NCBI GenBank assembly: GCA_937949945.1
Contig: CALFEQ010000120.1
Span: forward strand, 28,887 to 92,886
Direction of reading: 5' to 3'
Source of the DNA: an uncultured Myxococcales bacterium
GTDB lineage: Bacteria > Myxococcota_A > Polyangia > Polyangiales > Polyangiaceae
DNA length: 64,000 nt
A model generated the notes under the pieces. That model was not told the origin of the DNA. It was given only the letters and a program-made list of their open reading frames with translations, and ran no database searches. Each line of letters starts with the position of its first letter. The stretch's first letter is position 1. Position numbers and translations under genes: made by a program. Below, piece after piece: positions 27,135-36,845 of the stretch.

Positions 27135-30100
27135 TCAGTCGTCGTTCGGACAGGCGAGGTCCTGCACCGCGCGGAGCGCGTCGCGGCGATCGGGCGCCGT
27201 CGGCGCCGCGAGCTCGAGGTACAGCTTGTAGTGCTCGCAAGCGGGCAGCTTCTGGCCGGTCTTGCGGAGCGCCTCGCCCGCCTCGAAGGCGGCGCTCGCC
27301 AGCCAGCCGGGGCGAGGCTGCGCCTTCTTCCCGTTCTCGACCGCGTAGACGAGGTGCTTGGCCGCCTCGGCGTTCTGGTTCCTCGTGGCGAGGAGCTTGC
27401 CGTACTTCCAGCGCCAGTGCGCAGGCTTGTCGTTGCCGGCGATCGCCTTCTGCCACTCGGAGATCGCCGCGGCGATGTCGTTCTTGTCCTCGTAGGCTTC
27501 GGCGAGCGCCGCGTGGGCCTCGATGCGCGACGGCTTCAGCTCGAGGGCGCGCTTGAGATCCTTGATCGCGTCGTTGATCTGCCCTTCCCTGCGCTCGATC
27601 ACGCCGCGCTGCCAGTACGCGTCCGCGAGCAGCTTGTCGAGCTGCAGCGCCTTCTCCACGTGCGTGCGCGCCAGCCCGAGCTGCGCGGGCGTCGCCTCGT
27701 TCGCGGCCCAGGCGACGTACAGGTGGTACTCGGCCTTGTTCGGATCGAGCGCGACGGCGCGCTGCAGGTAGCGCATCGCCGCAGCGGCCTCGAGGCCACC
27801 CTGCTGGAGGTACGCACGGCCGACGAAGTGATTCGCCTCGGCGCTGTTCGGGCGCTTGTCCTTCACCTTGAGGAGGAGCGGCAGCGCCTTCTCCGTGTCG
27901 CCGATCGCGACGTACGCCGCGCCGATGTGAAGCATCAAATCGATGTCGTCCGGGAACTTCTGCGAGGCGCTCTGGAACTGCTCGAGCGCCTTCTGCATGT
28001 CGCCGGAGCGCTCGAAGAGGATCCCGCGCTGGAGCGCGATGCCCGGATACTCCTTGTCGATCGCGGCGACCTCGTCGAACGCCTTCGCCGCGAGATCGAG
28101 CTTGTTCATCTTCAGGTAGGTCTCGCCGAGCTTGAAGCGCGTCCCGAGATCGTTCGGGTTCTGCTTGAGCGCGGCCTCGAAGTGCTCGAGCGCCTCCTGG
28201 AACTGTCCCTGGGCGACGGCGACCTCGCCGAAGGCGCGATGCAGCGCCGGGCTGTCCGGGAGCTTGGCGCGCGCCTGCTCGAGCTTCGCCGCCGCCTCGG
28301 CGTTCTTGCCCTGCGACGCGAGGAAGCGCGCGTAGGCCGCATACGCCTGCACGGCGTCGCTGTTCTGCGGATCGGCGAGATCGATCGCGGTCGAGTAGAG
28401 ATCCTCCGCCGCCTTCTTGTTGCCGAGCGCCTCCTCGGTGCGCGCGAGCCACAGCGCGACGTTCATGTCCTTGGGGGCCTTCTGGCGCGCGGCGACGAGC
28501 TGCGCCTTCGCGTCCGAGAGCCGCTCGAGCGCGATCTTGGTCTTCGCGGACCCGAGCGTCGCGGCGATGCTCGTCGGATCCTTCGAGAGCGCCTCGTCGA
28601 AGCGCGTGAGGGCCTCGGTGAACCGACCGTCGGCATAGAGGACCTCGCCCTGCCCGACGAGCGCGGTCACGTTGCGCGGATCGACCTTGACCGCCTCGTC
28701 GAAGGCGGCGCGCGCGTCGCCGGCGCGATCGCGCGCGAAGAGGATCCACCCCTTGGCGGCGAGCGCGTACGAGAGCTCCGCCGACCCGAGGTTCTTCCGG
28801 TTCTTCTCGTCGAGCACCGTCGCGAGGTCCTTCATCGCAGCGGCGTCGTCGCGCTGGAGCTCCCAGACGAGCTGCGCGCGCATGGTGAGCGCACCCGCGT
28901 GCGTCGGAGACGCCTTGAGGACTCCCTCGACGGCCTCGGCGGCCTTCGGGTAGGCCTTCGCGAGGAAGTGCGAGCGAGCAATCCCGAAGAACGTACGCGC
29001 GGAAGCGCCGCTCGCGTGGGCGGCGTTGAAGGCCGCGAGCGCTCCGGCCGCGTCCCTCCGCGCGAGGGCGATCTCACCTCGGAGGATCGACAGCTCGTGC
29101 TGGATGCCGTCCTTGGGCTCCTTCTCGATCGCGGCGTCGACGGCCTCCATCGCCTTCGCCCACTCGCCCGCCTGCGCGGCCTGCGCGGCCTGCGCGGCCG
29201 CGAGGTACGGCACCTCGGCGTCCGGCGGGATGTCCGAGAGGAACGTGCTCACCCGCGCCGCGCGCGCCGGATCGAGCCCGAAGCGCACTTGATTGACGTA
29301 CTCGACGAACGCCGCGTATGCGCCGAGCGGCTTCGATCGAGGCGTCTTCTTCCGTGCATCGGCGAGCTCGTCCGCCACGGCCTGCGCTGCGGGGAACGTG
29401 TCGACCGCGAGCTTCGAACGCGCGTCGTCGCCTTTCGCGGCCGCATCCCTCGCGTAATCGCCGGCGTGCAGCTTGTCCGTGATGAACACGTGGCCGAACG
29501 CGCCCACCGGCGTGAGCTGCAGCGCGGCGCCGCCCACGACGAAGAGGACGAGCGCGATCCCGAGCACCTTGGGGAGCTTCGAGGACCGCGTGTCGGGCGC
29601 TTGCTCGCGTAGCCGCCCAGGGACGGCGGCGGTTCCTTGCGACGGCGCCGCGTCGAGGGACGCCTCCTGGAACGCGAAGCTGCCTGCGCTGGTGGCCGGA
29701 GGCGGGCCCATCGGCGCGGCACCGTCCGCGCCGCCGCCGAGATCGACCTCGCCGAACGCCATTCCGCCGGCGTTCCGGCCGACGCTCGGCGGCCCCTGCG
29801 AGCCGCTGTCCGACGGCAGGTCGACCTCCCCGAACGAGGCCGGGCCGCTCGTGGGGGGCTGGGACGGCTCGCCGCCGCCGACGAGCGGAAGATCGAGCTC
29901 GCCGAACGAGATCGGCGCGGCGCCTTGTTTGTTCGGCAAGAGCCGGTCGTCCGAGACGGGGGACGGCATGTGCGCGTTCGCGCCCGTCGCCGACGGCAGG
30001 TGCGCCCCCGGAGCCATCGACGACGGCAGATGCATGTTCGGGCTCATCGCCTCCGGCAGGTGCGCCGACGCCCCCATCGGCGACGGCAGATGCGCGGCCG

Positions 30101-31139
30101 CTCCCATCGGCGACGGCAAGTGCGCGCCCGCGCCCGCAGGCGACGGCAGGTGCGCGCCCGCTCCCATCGGCGACGGCAAGTGCGCGCCCGCGCCTGCAGG
30201 CGACGGCAAGTGCGCGCCCGCGGACGCCGGCATCGGGAGGTTCGCCCCTCCGAACGAGGGCTGGGGCAGATCGTTCTGTACGGACGGGAGGTCGATCTCT
30301 CCGAACGATGCCGCCGGGCCCGGGCCGCTCTTCGCCGCGGGAAGCGCCGCGCCGCCAGCCGGCATGGGCAGATCGCCGAAGCCACCTCCGGGCTTCGGCG
30401 CCGGCAGATCGCCGAAGCCGCCTCCGGGCTTCGGCGCCGGCAGGTCGCCGAAGCCGCCTCCGAGCTTGGGCGCGGGCAAGTCGCCGAAGCCGCCGCCCGA
30501 CTTCGCGCTCGGCAAATCGGGGATGCCGCCGAGCCCGCCCGCCGGCTTCGGCGCCGGCAGATCGATCGAGCCGAACCCTCCGCTTCCGCCCCGGGGTGGA
30601 GGGGGCGGCGCGATCGCCGGCAGGTCGACCTCGAACGTGAACGGGTCCGGCTTCGCCGCCGGCGGCGGCGCCGGCGCCGGTGCGGGCTTGGCGGCCGGGC
30701 GGTTCACGGCCGAGGGCAAGCCGACGTCGCTCGGGAGCGCGGGAAGATCGAGATCGTCGAGGCCGGTGAAAGGCGGCGGTACGACGGGCGGCGGCTTCGC
30801 TGCGGCAGGCGGAGCCGCCGGCTTCACGGCGGGGAGCGCGGTGTCGCCGAAATCCAGCGTCGGAATGGATGGCCCGGGAGCCGCGGCAGGCGCCGGCGGT
30901 GCCGCGGCGGGCTTGTTGGCGGCCGGCGGAGGCTTCGGTGCGAGCCCGACCATCGTCGCCTTCTTGGGCGGCGGCTTTGCGGCGCCGTCCGCCCCTCCGG
31001 GAGGCGCCCCCTTCGAAGGGTCGGTGACGAGAAACGTGTGCCCGCACTTCGGGCATCTCATCTTCAGCCCGGCCGGCGGTACGCGCCTTTCATCGACCTG
31101 GTAGGGCGCCTTGCACGACTCGCACTCGACCTTGAGCAT
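27135..31139 (-). CDS. Zinc-ribbon, repeat-rich, single-pass TPR protein (1334 residues)
   Basis: Residues 1-37 form an MJ0042-type zinc ribbon (CESCKAPYQVDE and MRCPKCGHTFLV). Residues about 45-515 are low-complexity Pro/Ala/Gly with two internal repeat families: GGGFGDLPAPKP-type units and AHLPSPMGAG-type units. A transmembrane helix near residue 525 (VLGIALVLFVVGGAALQL) separates this cytoplasmic half from a long TPR region (about 640-1325), which contains units such as AYAALAEYVN-like and GVIERREGQINDAIKDLKRA. Such zinc-ribbon/TPR proteins are widespread in myxobacteria and may assemble multiprotein complexes at the inner membrane. The precise partner is unknown. The gene is convergent with rsmA. 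Confidence 0.85.
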   Translation of the reverse strand: MLKVECESCKAPYQVDERRVPPAGLKMRCPKCGHTFLVTDPSKGAPPGGADGAAKPPPKKATMVGLAPKPPPAANKPAAAPPAPAAAPGPSIPTLDFGDTALPAVKPAAPPAAAKPPPVVPPPFTGLDDLDLPALPSDVGLPSAVNRPAAKPAPAPAPPPAAKPDPFTFEVDLPAIAPPPPPRGGSGGFGSIDLPAPKPAGGLGGIPDLPSAKSGGGFGDLPAPKLGGGFGDLPAPKPGGGFGDLPAPKPGGGFGDLPMPAGGAALPAAKSGPGPAASFGEIDLPSVQNDLPQPSFGGANLPMPASAGAHLPSPAGAGAHLPSPMGAGAHLPSPAGAGAHLPSPMGAAAHLPSPMGASAHLPEAMSPNMHLPSSMAPGAHLPSATGANAHMPSPVSDDRLLPNKQGAAPISFGELDLPLVGGGEPSQPPTSGPASFGEVDLPSDSGSQGPPSVGRNAGGMAFGEVDLGGGADGAAPMGPPPATSAGSFAFQEASLDAAPSQGTAAVPGRLREQAPDTRSSKLPKVLGIALVLFVVGGAALQLTPVGAFGHVFITDKLHAGDYARDAAAKGDDARSKLAVDTFPAAQAVADELADARKKTPRSKPLGAYAAFVEYVNQVRFGLDPARAARVSTFLSDIPPDAEVPYLAAAQAAQAAQAGEWAKAMEAVDAAIEKEPKDGIQHELSILRGEIALARRDAAGALAAFNAAHASGASARTFFGIARSHFLAKAYPKAAEAVEGVLKASPTHAGALTMRAQLVWELQRDDAAAMKDLATVLDEKNRKNLGSAELSYALAAKGWILFARDRAGDARAAFDEAVKVDPRNVTALVGQGEVLYADGRFTEALTRFDEALSKDPTSIAATLGSAKTKIALERLSDAKAQLVAARQKAPKDMNVALWLARTEEALGNKKAAEDLYSTAIDLADPQNSDAVQAYAAYARFLASQGKNAEAAAKLEQARAKLPDSPALHRAFGEVAVAQGQFQEALEHFEAALKQNPNDLGTRFKLGETYLKMNKLDLAAKAFDEVAAIDKEYPGIALQRGILFERSGDMQKALEQFQSASQKFPDDIDLMLHIGAAYVAIGDTEKALPLLLKVKDKRPNSAEANHFVGRAYLQQGGLEAAAAMRYLQRAVALDPNKAEYHLYVAWAANEATPAQLGLARTHVEKALQLDKLLADAYWQRGVIERREGQINDAIKDLKRALELKPSRIEAHAALAEAYEDKNDIAAAISEWQKAIAGNDKPAHWRWKYGKLLATRNQNAEAAKHLVYAVENGKKAQPRPGWLASAAFEAGEALRKTGQKLPACEHYKLYLELAAPTAPDRRDALRAVQDLACPNDD
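29990..30240 (-). repeat. In-gene tandem repeats encoding AHLPSPxGAG units
   Basis: A 36-bp period encodes about eight 12-residue copies of G-A-H-L-P-S-P/A-x-G-A-G, nearly identical at the DNA level between 30085 and 30220. The array could vary in copy number. Confidence 0.75.
30365..30510 (-). repeat. In-gene tandem repeats encoding GGGFGDLPAPK units
   Basis: A 39-bp period encodes four copies of the unit GGGFGDLPAPKP or close variants, in the same low-complexity half of the zinc-ribbon/TPR protein. Confidence 0.75.
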
Positions 31140-31299
31140 GTCGCTCTTAGGCTATCACAGGCACAAAACGCATCGCGAAAGCCTGACTCGTCCGTCGCTG
31201 TCTCGTTGTCGCCTCATCGGCGTCCTTTCCATGTCTCATCCAACACGGGCTCCTCGCGAGCCGTCGAACTCGTGCTCTTCTTCGCTTCCGTCGCGCTCG

Positions 31300-32289
31300 A
31301 TGGGGGAAGCTCCAGCGCAGCCCGCAGGCCCAACAGCCGAGACGTCGTCGCGTGACGGGCGTCGTGCGGCCGCGCTCGGTCTCATGGCGCTCAGCGCGGT
31401 GCTCTTCGCGCTCATGAACCTCTTCGCGCGCGTCGCGACCGCATCGGCGTCGTGGGCCTCGGTCGCCGCGGCGCGAGCGGCCGTCGGCGCGCTCGTCGCT
31501 CTCGTCGTCGCGCGGGTCCGCGGAGTCTCCCTCGCGCCGAAGGACGCCGGAGGGGTCTTCTGCCGCAGCCTGCTCGGCACCGTCTCGATGCTCGCGACGT
31601 TCTATGCGCTCTCGTCGCGGACGATGTCGCTCGGAGACACGGTCACGCTGTTGAACCTCGCGCCCGTCTTCCTCGCCGTGCTCGCGCCGTTCTTCCTCCG
31701 CGAGCGGACGAGCGCTGCCGTCGCGATCGCGATCGGAATCGCGCTCGGCGGAGTGATGCTCATCGTTCGACCGACGTTCCTCTTCGGCGCCGACACGACG
31801 GTGACCGCCGTCGCCCCGAGCGGACCGAGCGCGACGGCGACCGCCGCCGTGGCCGTGGGCGCGGCGCTCTCGACGTCGATCGCGATGATGCTCTTGCGGC
31901 GGGTGGGACAGAAAGAGCGGCCCGAGGCGGTCGCGTTCCACTTCTCGCTGTTCGCGGCCGTCGCGCTGTTCGCGATCTCGCTGTTCGACCTCCGCATGCC
32001 CACGCTGCGCGACGCCGCGTGCATGGTCGGAGCCGGGCTCTGCGCCGGCTTCGCGCAGCTCGCGATGACCCGTGCCTACGCGCTCGAGAGCGCGGCGCGC
32101 GTGAGCGGGATGAGCTACCTGTCCGTCGTGGCGAGCGCGGCGCTCGGCGCGATCCTGCTCGGCGAGCGCCCCGGGCCGACGGCGCTCGTCGGGATGGCCC
32201 TCGTCGTCCTCGGCGGCGTCCTCGTGACGATCCGCAGGTCGGCCGTCGGAGCGCCGAGCGGCTCTTCCGCGCTAACCTCGGCGCAGTGA
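31300..32289 (+). CDS. EamA/DMT-family transporter
   Basis: A 329-residue membrane protein with ten predicted hydrophobic helices in two EamA repeats, for example AALGLMALSAVLFALMNLFA, LLGTVSMLATFYAL, and VVASAALGAILLGERPGP. It probably moves a small metabolite; the downstream sulfur-amino-acid enzyme, whose GTG overlaps this stop, makes an amino acid a reasonable guess. The start is uncertain: ATG at 31231 is open in frame, but codons before 31300 have weak third-position GC, so the shorter start is preferred. It is unrelated in position to the EamA gene at 12.9-13.8 kb. Confidence 0.82.
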   Translation: MGEAPAQPAGPTAETSSRDGRRAAALGLMALSAVLFALMNLFARVATASASWASVAAARAAVGALVALVVARVRGVSLAPKDAGGVFCRSLLGTVSMLATFYALSSRTMSLGDTVTLLNLAPVFLAVLAPFFLRERTSAAVAIAIGIALGGVMLIVRPTFLFGADTTVTAVAPSGPSATATAAVAVGAALSTSIAMMLLRRVGQKERPEAVAFHFSLFAAVALFAISLFDLRMPTLRDAACMVGAGLCAGFAQLAMTRAYALESAARVSGMSYLSVVASAALGAILLGERPGPTALVGMALVVLGGVLVTIRRSAVGAPSGSSALTSAQ

Positions 32290-33518
32290 TCGATCCGACC
32301 ATCGACTACCGCGAGCAGCTCCGGTCGCGCGCGGAGGCGCTCGCGACGCTGTGTGTCCACGCCGGCGAAGCGCCCGGCCCCGACGGCGCGCTCGATCCGC
32401 CGATCGTCATGTCGAGCGCGTTCGCGTTCGAGAGCGCCGATCATGCCGCGCGCGCGTTCCGCTCCGAGGAGGACGCATGGATCTACGGCCGGTGGGGCAA
32501 CCCCACGGTCGCGGCGCTCGAGGCGAAGCTCGCCGCGATCGAAGGAGCCGAGGCCGCCTGCGTGACGTCCAGCGGCATGGCCGCGATCGCCGGCGCGGTC
32601 CTCTCGACGTGCGAGTCGGGCGATCACGTCGTCGCGCCGCGCTCGATGTACGCCGAGAGCGCGCGCCTGTTCCGCGAGCGACTGCCGAGGCTCGGAATCA
32701 CGACGACCTTCGTCGACGGCGACGTCGCTGCGTACGCCGCCGCGATGGGTCCGCGCACCCGCGTCCTCTACGTCGAGACACCCGCGAACCCGACCCTCGG
32801 GATCGTCGACATCGAGGGCGTCTGCTCGCTGGCGCGATCGGCGCGGCCACGTCCGCTCGTCGTCGTCGACGGTACGTTCGCGACGCCGTTCGCGCAGACG
32901 CCCCTCGCTCATGGGGCCGACGTCGTCGTCCACTCCATGACGAAGGGCATCAGCGGCCACGGCGACGTCATCGCCGGCGCCGTCCTCGGCTCGCGCGAGC
33001 TGGTCGACCGCGCTCGGGACGTCGTCGTCAAAGGCTTCGGCGGCGTGCTCTCCCCTCTCTCCGCGTGGCTCGTGGCGCGCGGGCTCCGGACCTTCCATCT
33101 CCGGCAGGAACGTGCCTGCGCCACCGCCGCAGCGCTCGCCCGCCATCTCGCGTCCCACCCGTGCGTGAGCGCCGTGCATCATCCGTCTCTCCCGACCCAC
33201 CCGGGTCACGAGATCGCCCGGCGTCAGATGCACGCGTACGGGGCCTTGCTCTCGTTCGAGATCGCGGCCGACCGCGACACGGTGTCGCGGGGGCGGAAGG
33301 TCCTCGAGGCGCTCCGGGTGGCCACGCACGCCGTTAGCCTCGGCGACGTCCGTACGCTCGTGGTCCATCCCGCGTCGACGACCCACTCGACGATGCCGCC
33401 GGAGGCGCGCGCCCTCGCCGGTATCGGCGACGGTCTGCTCCGCGTGAGCTGCGGTCTCGAGGCGACGGCGGACCTCGTCGCGGACTTCGACGCGGCGCTC
33501 GCCCTGGTTCGGAGCTGA
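32286..33518 (+). CDS. Trans-sulfuration family PLP-dependent enzyme
   Basis: A 410-residue member of the Cys/Met-metabolism PLP family (cystathionine gamma-synthase, cystathionine or methionine gamma-lyase, O-acetylhomoserine sulfhydrylase). Visible are YGRWGNPTVAALEAKLAAIE, ASGMAAI-like TSSGMAAIAGAVL, VETPANPTLGIVDIEG, VVDGTFATPF, and the PLP lysine in HSMTKGISGHGDV. Near the end VVHPASTTHSTMPPEARAL matches the family. Which reaction is catalysed cannot be settled by reading. GTG at 32286 overlaps the transporter stop, indicating coupling. Confidence 0.9.
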   Translation: MIDPTIDYREQLRSRAEALATLCVHAGEAPGPDGALDPPIVMSSAFAFESADHAARAFRSEEDAWIYGRWGNPTVAALEAKLAAIEGAEAACVTSSGMAAIAGAVLSTCESGDHVVAPRSMYAESARLFRERLPRLGITTTFVDGDVAAYAAAMGPRTRVLYVETPANPTLGIVDIEGVCSLARSARPRPLVVVDGTFATPFAQTPLAHGADVVVHSMTKGISGHGDVIAGAVLGSRELVDRARDVVVKGFGGVLSPLSAWLVARGLRTFHLRQERACATAAALARHLASHPCVSAVHHPSLPTHPGHEIARRQMHAYGALLSFEIAADRDTVSRGRKVLEALRVATHAVSLGDVRTLVVHPASTTHSTMPPEARALAGIGDGLLRVSCGLEATADLVADFDAALALVRS

Positions 33519-33713
33519 GGGCACGCCGCCGGCAAGCCGTCCGACCACCCAAGCGCGCTTCGGCGTCGTCGAGATTCGAAACTCCTGCTCTTTTCGGCGA
33601 CCTCGATGCGATGGACCGCCGGGGTCTTCGGCACCGGGCGCCCGTTTCCCCCCTCGCACGTCGTGCAGGCGGTGCTTTTCCCCAGCTAAGTCCGTGCTAA
33701 CAAGCCGTGCCTG

Positions 33714-36647
33714 ATGGACCGCCTGGTCGTGACGGGAGCGCGGCAGCACAACCTGCGCGACGTGAGCGTCTCGCTCCCCCGAGGCAAGCTCGTCGTCTTC
33801 ACGGGTCCGAGCGGCTCGGGTAAGTCGTCGCTCGCGTTCGACACGATCTACGCCGAAGGACAGCGGCGCTACGTCGAGTCGCTCTCCGCCTACGCCCGGC
33901 AGTTCCTCGAGCAGCTCGCGAAGCCGAACGTCGAGAGCATCGAGGGCCTGTCTCCGGCCATCGCGATCGAGCAGCGGCCGCTCTCGAAGTCTCCGCGCTC
34001 GACGGTCGGCACGGTCACCGAGATCGCCGACTACCTGAGGCTCCTCTTCGCCCGCGTGGGCGTCCCGCATTGCCCGAGCTGCGGCAAGCGCATCGAGGCG
34101 CAGACGGTCCAGCAGATCGTCGATCGCGTCCTCGCCCTCCCGGAAGGCTCGCGCTTCAGCGTCCTCGCGCCGATCGCTCGCGGACGGAAAGGTGAGTTGA
34201 AGCTCGAGCTCGAACGCCTGCGCCGCGAAGGCTTCGTCCGCGCGCGCGTCGACGGCTCCATCGTGGACCTCGGCGATCCGATCGAGCTCGACCGCAACAA
34301 GCCGCACGACCTCGACGTCGTCGTCGATCGAATCGTGCTCAAGGACGGCGTCAAAGGCCGTCTCACCGACAGCGTCGAGCTCGCGCTCAAGACGGGTGAA
34401 GGACGTCTGCTCATCGCCGTCGAGGGCGAGGAGCCGTTCTGGCTGTCGGAGCGGTTCGCGTGCATCGACTGCGGCATCTCCCTGCCGCCGATCGAGCCGC
34501 GCATGTTCTCGTTCAACGGCCCGCACGGCGCGTGCCCGGCGTGCGACGGCCTCGGCGCGCGCACGGTCGTCGATCCCGAACGGGTGATCGGCGATCCGCA
34601 GCGCACGCTTCGGGAGGGCGTCATCCTCGCGTGGGGGCGACGCGGATCCGTCGCGCTCGCGACGGAGGTCGCCCGCGCCGTCGAGGCGCTCGGCGTCGAT
34701 CCGGACACGCCGTGGAAGAAGCTGCCGGACTCCGTGAAGCAGGTCCTCCTCCACGGCACGGGGGACGCTCCGGCCGCGCGCAAGGGCAAGGGCCGAGGAA
34801 AGGGCGCCGGACAGAAGGGCTACGTCGGGATCGTCCCGCGGCTCGAGGCGCGGCTCGAGGAGTCCGACGGCGCCGCGCCGCTCGCCGACGACGCCGACGA
34901 CCTCGACGAGGACGAGGGCGCGATCGGCGAGGACGAGATCGGCCGCTTCCTCGTGACGCGCACGTGCTCGGCCTGCGGCGGACGCCGGCTCCGCCCCGAG
35001 GCGCTCGCGATCAAGTTGGGCGGCAAGGACATCTCCGAGCTCGGGCGCATGTCGCTCGACAAGCTCCGCGCGTTCCTGTCGACGCTCGGCACCGACGACG
35101 GGGCGCAGCAGTTCTCCGCGCGCGAGCGCGCCGTCGCCGAGCCGCTCCTGCGCGCCGTCACCGCACGCCTCGGGTTCCTCATCGACGTCGGCCTCGACTA
35201 CCTCTCTCTCGATCGCAGCGCGCAGACGCTGTCGAGCGGAGAGGGCCAGCGCATCCGGCTCGCGACGCAGATCGGCGCCGCGCTCGTCGGCGTCCTCTAC
35301 GTCCTCGACGAGCCGTCCGTCGGCCTTCACGCCCGCGACAACGCGCGGCTGATCGAGGCGCAGGCGCGGCTCCGCGATCTCGGCAACACCGTCTTCGTCG
35401 TCGAGCACGATCGCGAGGCGATCCTCGCGGCCGACCACGTCGTCGACATGGGACCGGGCGCCGGCATCCACGGCGGCACCATCGTCGCGCAAGGCACGCC
35501 GAAGGAGCTCATGGAGAACCCGGCGTCGATCACCGGCCCCTGGCTCAGCGGCAAGAAGCGCCTGCCGATCCCGCGCACGCGCAAGCCTCGTGGCAAGGCT
35601 TCGGTCCGCATCGTCGGCGCGCGTGCGCACAACCTGAAGAACGTCACCGTCGACATCCCCGTCGGGCTGTTCACGTGCTTCACGGGCGTGTCGGGCAGCG
35701 GCAAGTCGAGCCTCGTCGTCGACACCCTCCTCCCCGCCGCGCGCGCGAAGCTCTACTCCGCCACGGCGCCCATCGGCGAGTGCGAGCGCGTGGAAGGGCT
35801 CGAGCACATCGACAAGGTCATCTCGATCGATCAGGCGCCCATCGGCCGCACGCCGCGTTCGAACCCCGCGACGTACACGGGCGTGTTCTCGCTGCTCCGC
35901 GAGCTGTACGCCGGCCTGCCGGAGGCGCGCGCGCGCGGGTACAAGGCCGGACGCTTCTCGTTCAACGTGAAGGGCGGTCGCTGCGAGGCGTGCCAGGGCG
36001 ACGGCGTGCTCCGCGTCGAGATGCACTTCCTCCCGGACATCTTCGTCACGTGCGATACGTGCGGCGGCAAGCGGTACAACCGCGAGACCCTCGAGGTGAA
36101 GTACCGCGGGCTGTCGATCGCCGACGCCCTCGACGTGACGGTCGAGCAAGCCATCTCGCTCTTCGAGACGATCCCGCGCGTCCGCGATCGCCTCGAGGCG
36201 CTCCGTCGCGTCGGCCTCGGCTACCTCACGCTCGGCCAGCCCGCGACGACGCTGTCCGGCGGCGAGGCCCAGCGCGTGAAGCTCGCGCGCGAGCTCGCCC
36301 GCAAGGCGACCGGCCGCACGCTCTACGTCCTCGACGAGCCGACGACCGGCCTCCACTTCACGGACATCGAGGTCCTCCTCGCGGCGCTGCTCGAGCTGCG
36401 CGATCAGGGCAACACCGTCGTCGTCATCGAGCACAACCTCGACGTCGTCGCCTGCGCCGACTGGGTCATCGATCTCGGCCCCGAGGGCGGCGATCGCGGC
36501 GGAAAGATCGTCGCATGCGGCACCCCGGAGACCGTCGCGAAGACGGAGGGCTCGCACACGGCGAAGTACCTGGCCGAGGTCCTCGCCCGCGCGAGCGAGA
36601 GCAAGGGGGCCGGGAAGAAGAAGACGGCGCCGGCCGAGGTGACGTGA
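33714..36647 (+). CDS. uvrA: Excinuclease ABC subunit A
   Basis: UvrA is the damage-sensing ATPase of nucleotide excision repair and loads UvrB. The 977-residue protein has two ABC ATPase halves with Walker A motifs GPSGSGKSS and GVSGSGKSS. It also has signature motifs LSSGEGQRIRLA and LSGGEAQRVKLA, and several zinc-finger cysteine pairs (CPSCGKR, CIDCG, CEACQGDG, CDTCGGKRYN). A Lys/Gly-rich insertion near residue 350 (ARKGKGRGKGAGQKG) and an acidic stretch (DDADDLDEDEGAIGEDE) lengthen it relative to the 940-residue norm. The last residues are Lys-rich. uvrB and uvrC are not nearby. Confidence 0.97.
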   Translation: MDRLVVTGARQHNLRDVSVSLPRGKLVVFTGPSGSGKSSLAFDTIYAEGQRRYVESLSAYARQFLEQLAKPNVESIEGLSPAIAIEQRPLSKSPRSTVGTVTEIADYLRLLFARVGVPHCPSCGKRIEAQTVQQIVDRVLALPEGSRFSVLAPIARGRKGELKLELERLRREGFVRARVDGSIVDLGDPIELDRNKPHDLDVVVDRIVLKDGVKGRLTDSVELALKTGEGRLLIAVEGEEPFWLSERFACIDCGISLPPIEPRMFSFNGPHGACPACDGLGARTVVDPERVIGDPQRTLREGVILAWGRRGSVALATEVARAVEALGVDPDTPWKKLPDSVKQVLLHGTGDAPAARKGKGRGKGAGQKGYVGIVPRLEARLEESDGAAPLADDADDLDEDEGAIGEDEIGRFLVTRTCSACGGRRLRPEALAIKLGGKDISELGRMSLDKLRAFLSTLGTDDGAQQFSARERAVAEPLLRAVTARLGFLIDVGLDYLSLDRSAQTLSSGEGQRIRLATQIGAALVGVLYVLDEPSVGLHARDNARLIEAQARLRDLGNTVFVVEHDREAILAADHVVDMGPGAGIHGGTIVAQGTPKELMENPASITGPWLSGKKRLPIPRTRKPRGKASVRIVGARAHNLKNVTVDIPVGLFTCFTGVSGSGKSSLVVDTLLPAARAKLYSATAPIGECERVEGLEHIDKVISIDQAPIGRTPRSNPATYTGVFSLLRELYAGLPEARARGYKAGRFSFNVKGGRCEACQGDGVLRVEMHFLPDIFVTCDTCGGKRYNRETLEVKYRGLSIADALDVTVEQAISLFETIPRVRDRLEALRRVGLGYLTLGQPATTLSGGEAQRVKLARELARKATGRTLYVLDEPTTGLHFTDIEVLLAALLELRDQGNTVVVIEHNLDVVACADWVIDLGPEGGDRGGKIVACGTPETVAKTEGSHTAKYLAEVLARASESKGAGKKKTAPAEVT

Positions 36648-36659
36648 CGGGGGAAGAGA

Positions 36660-36710
36660 GGCTCCAGGCTCCGGGCTCCAGGCTCCAGGGAGCCAGTCCT
36701 CGGTCCTCAG
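36660..36710 (+). repeat. Heptamer repeats, locus C left arm (GGCTCCA x4 then AGTCCTC x2)
   Basis: Four GGCTCCA-type units (one GGCTCCG) at 36660-36687, then AGTCCTC and GGTCCTC at 36695-36708. Both repeat types sit side by side here. The array inverts to 36816-36837. Confidence 0.85.
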
Positions 36711-36771
36711 CGGATGACGTGACTCGATCGAGCGCTTGGCGCGCGCTGGATGGCGCGCTCCAAATGCGAAA

Positions 36772-36805
36772 GCGCCGCTCGCACGTCAGGACGTGCAAGC
36801 GGCGC
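36772..36805. terminator. 15-bp hairpin between convergent uvrA and dksA-like genes
   Basis: GCGCCGCTCGCACGT and ACGTGCAAGCGGCGC pair with one mismatch around a 4-base loop, inside the heptamer-bounded element. It may terminate both convergent transcripts. Confidence 0.6.
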
Positions 36806-36815
36806 CACGATCTAC

Positions 36816-36837
36816 TGGAGCCTGGAGCCCGGAGCCT
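36816..36837 (+). repeat. Heptamer repeat, locus C right arm (TGGAGCC x3)
   Basis: Three TGGAGCC-type units (one CGGAGCC) inverted to the GGCTCCA array at 36660-36687. Confidence 0.8.
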
Positions 36838-36845
36838 CCCTCCGG

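Noticed and set aside
32115..36557. 1480-residue minus-strand open frame opposite uvrA
   Set aside because: Shadow frame: low-complexity Arg/Asp/Glu/Leu composition, covering two well-defined plus-strand genes.
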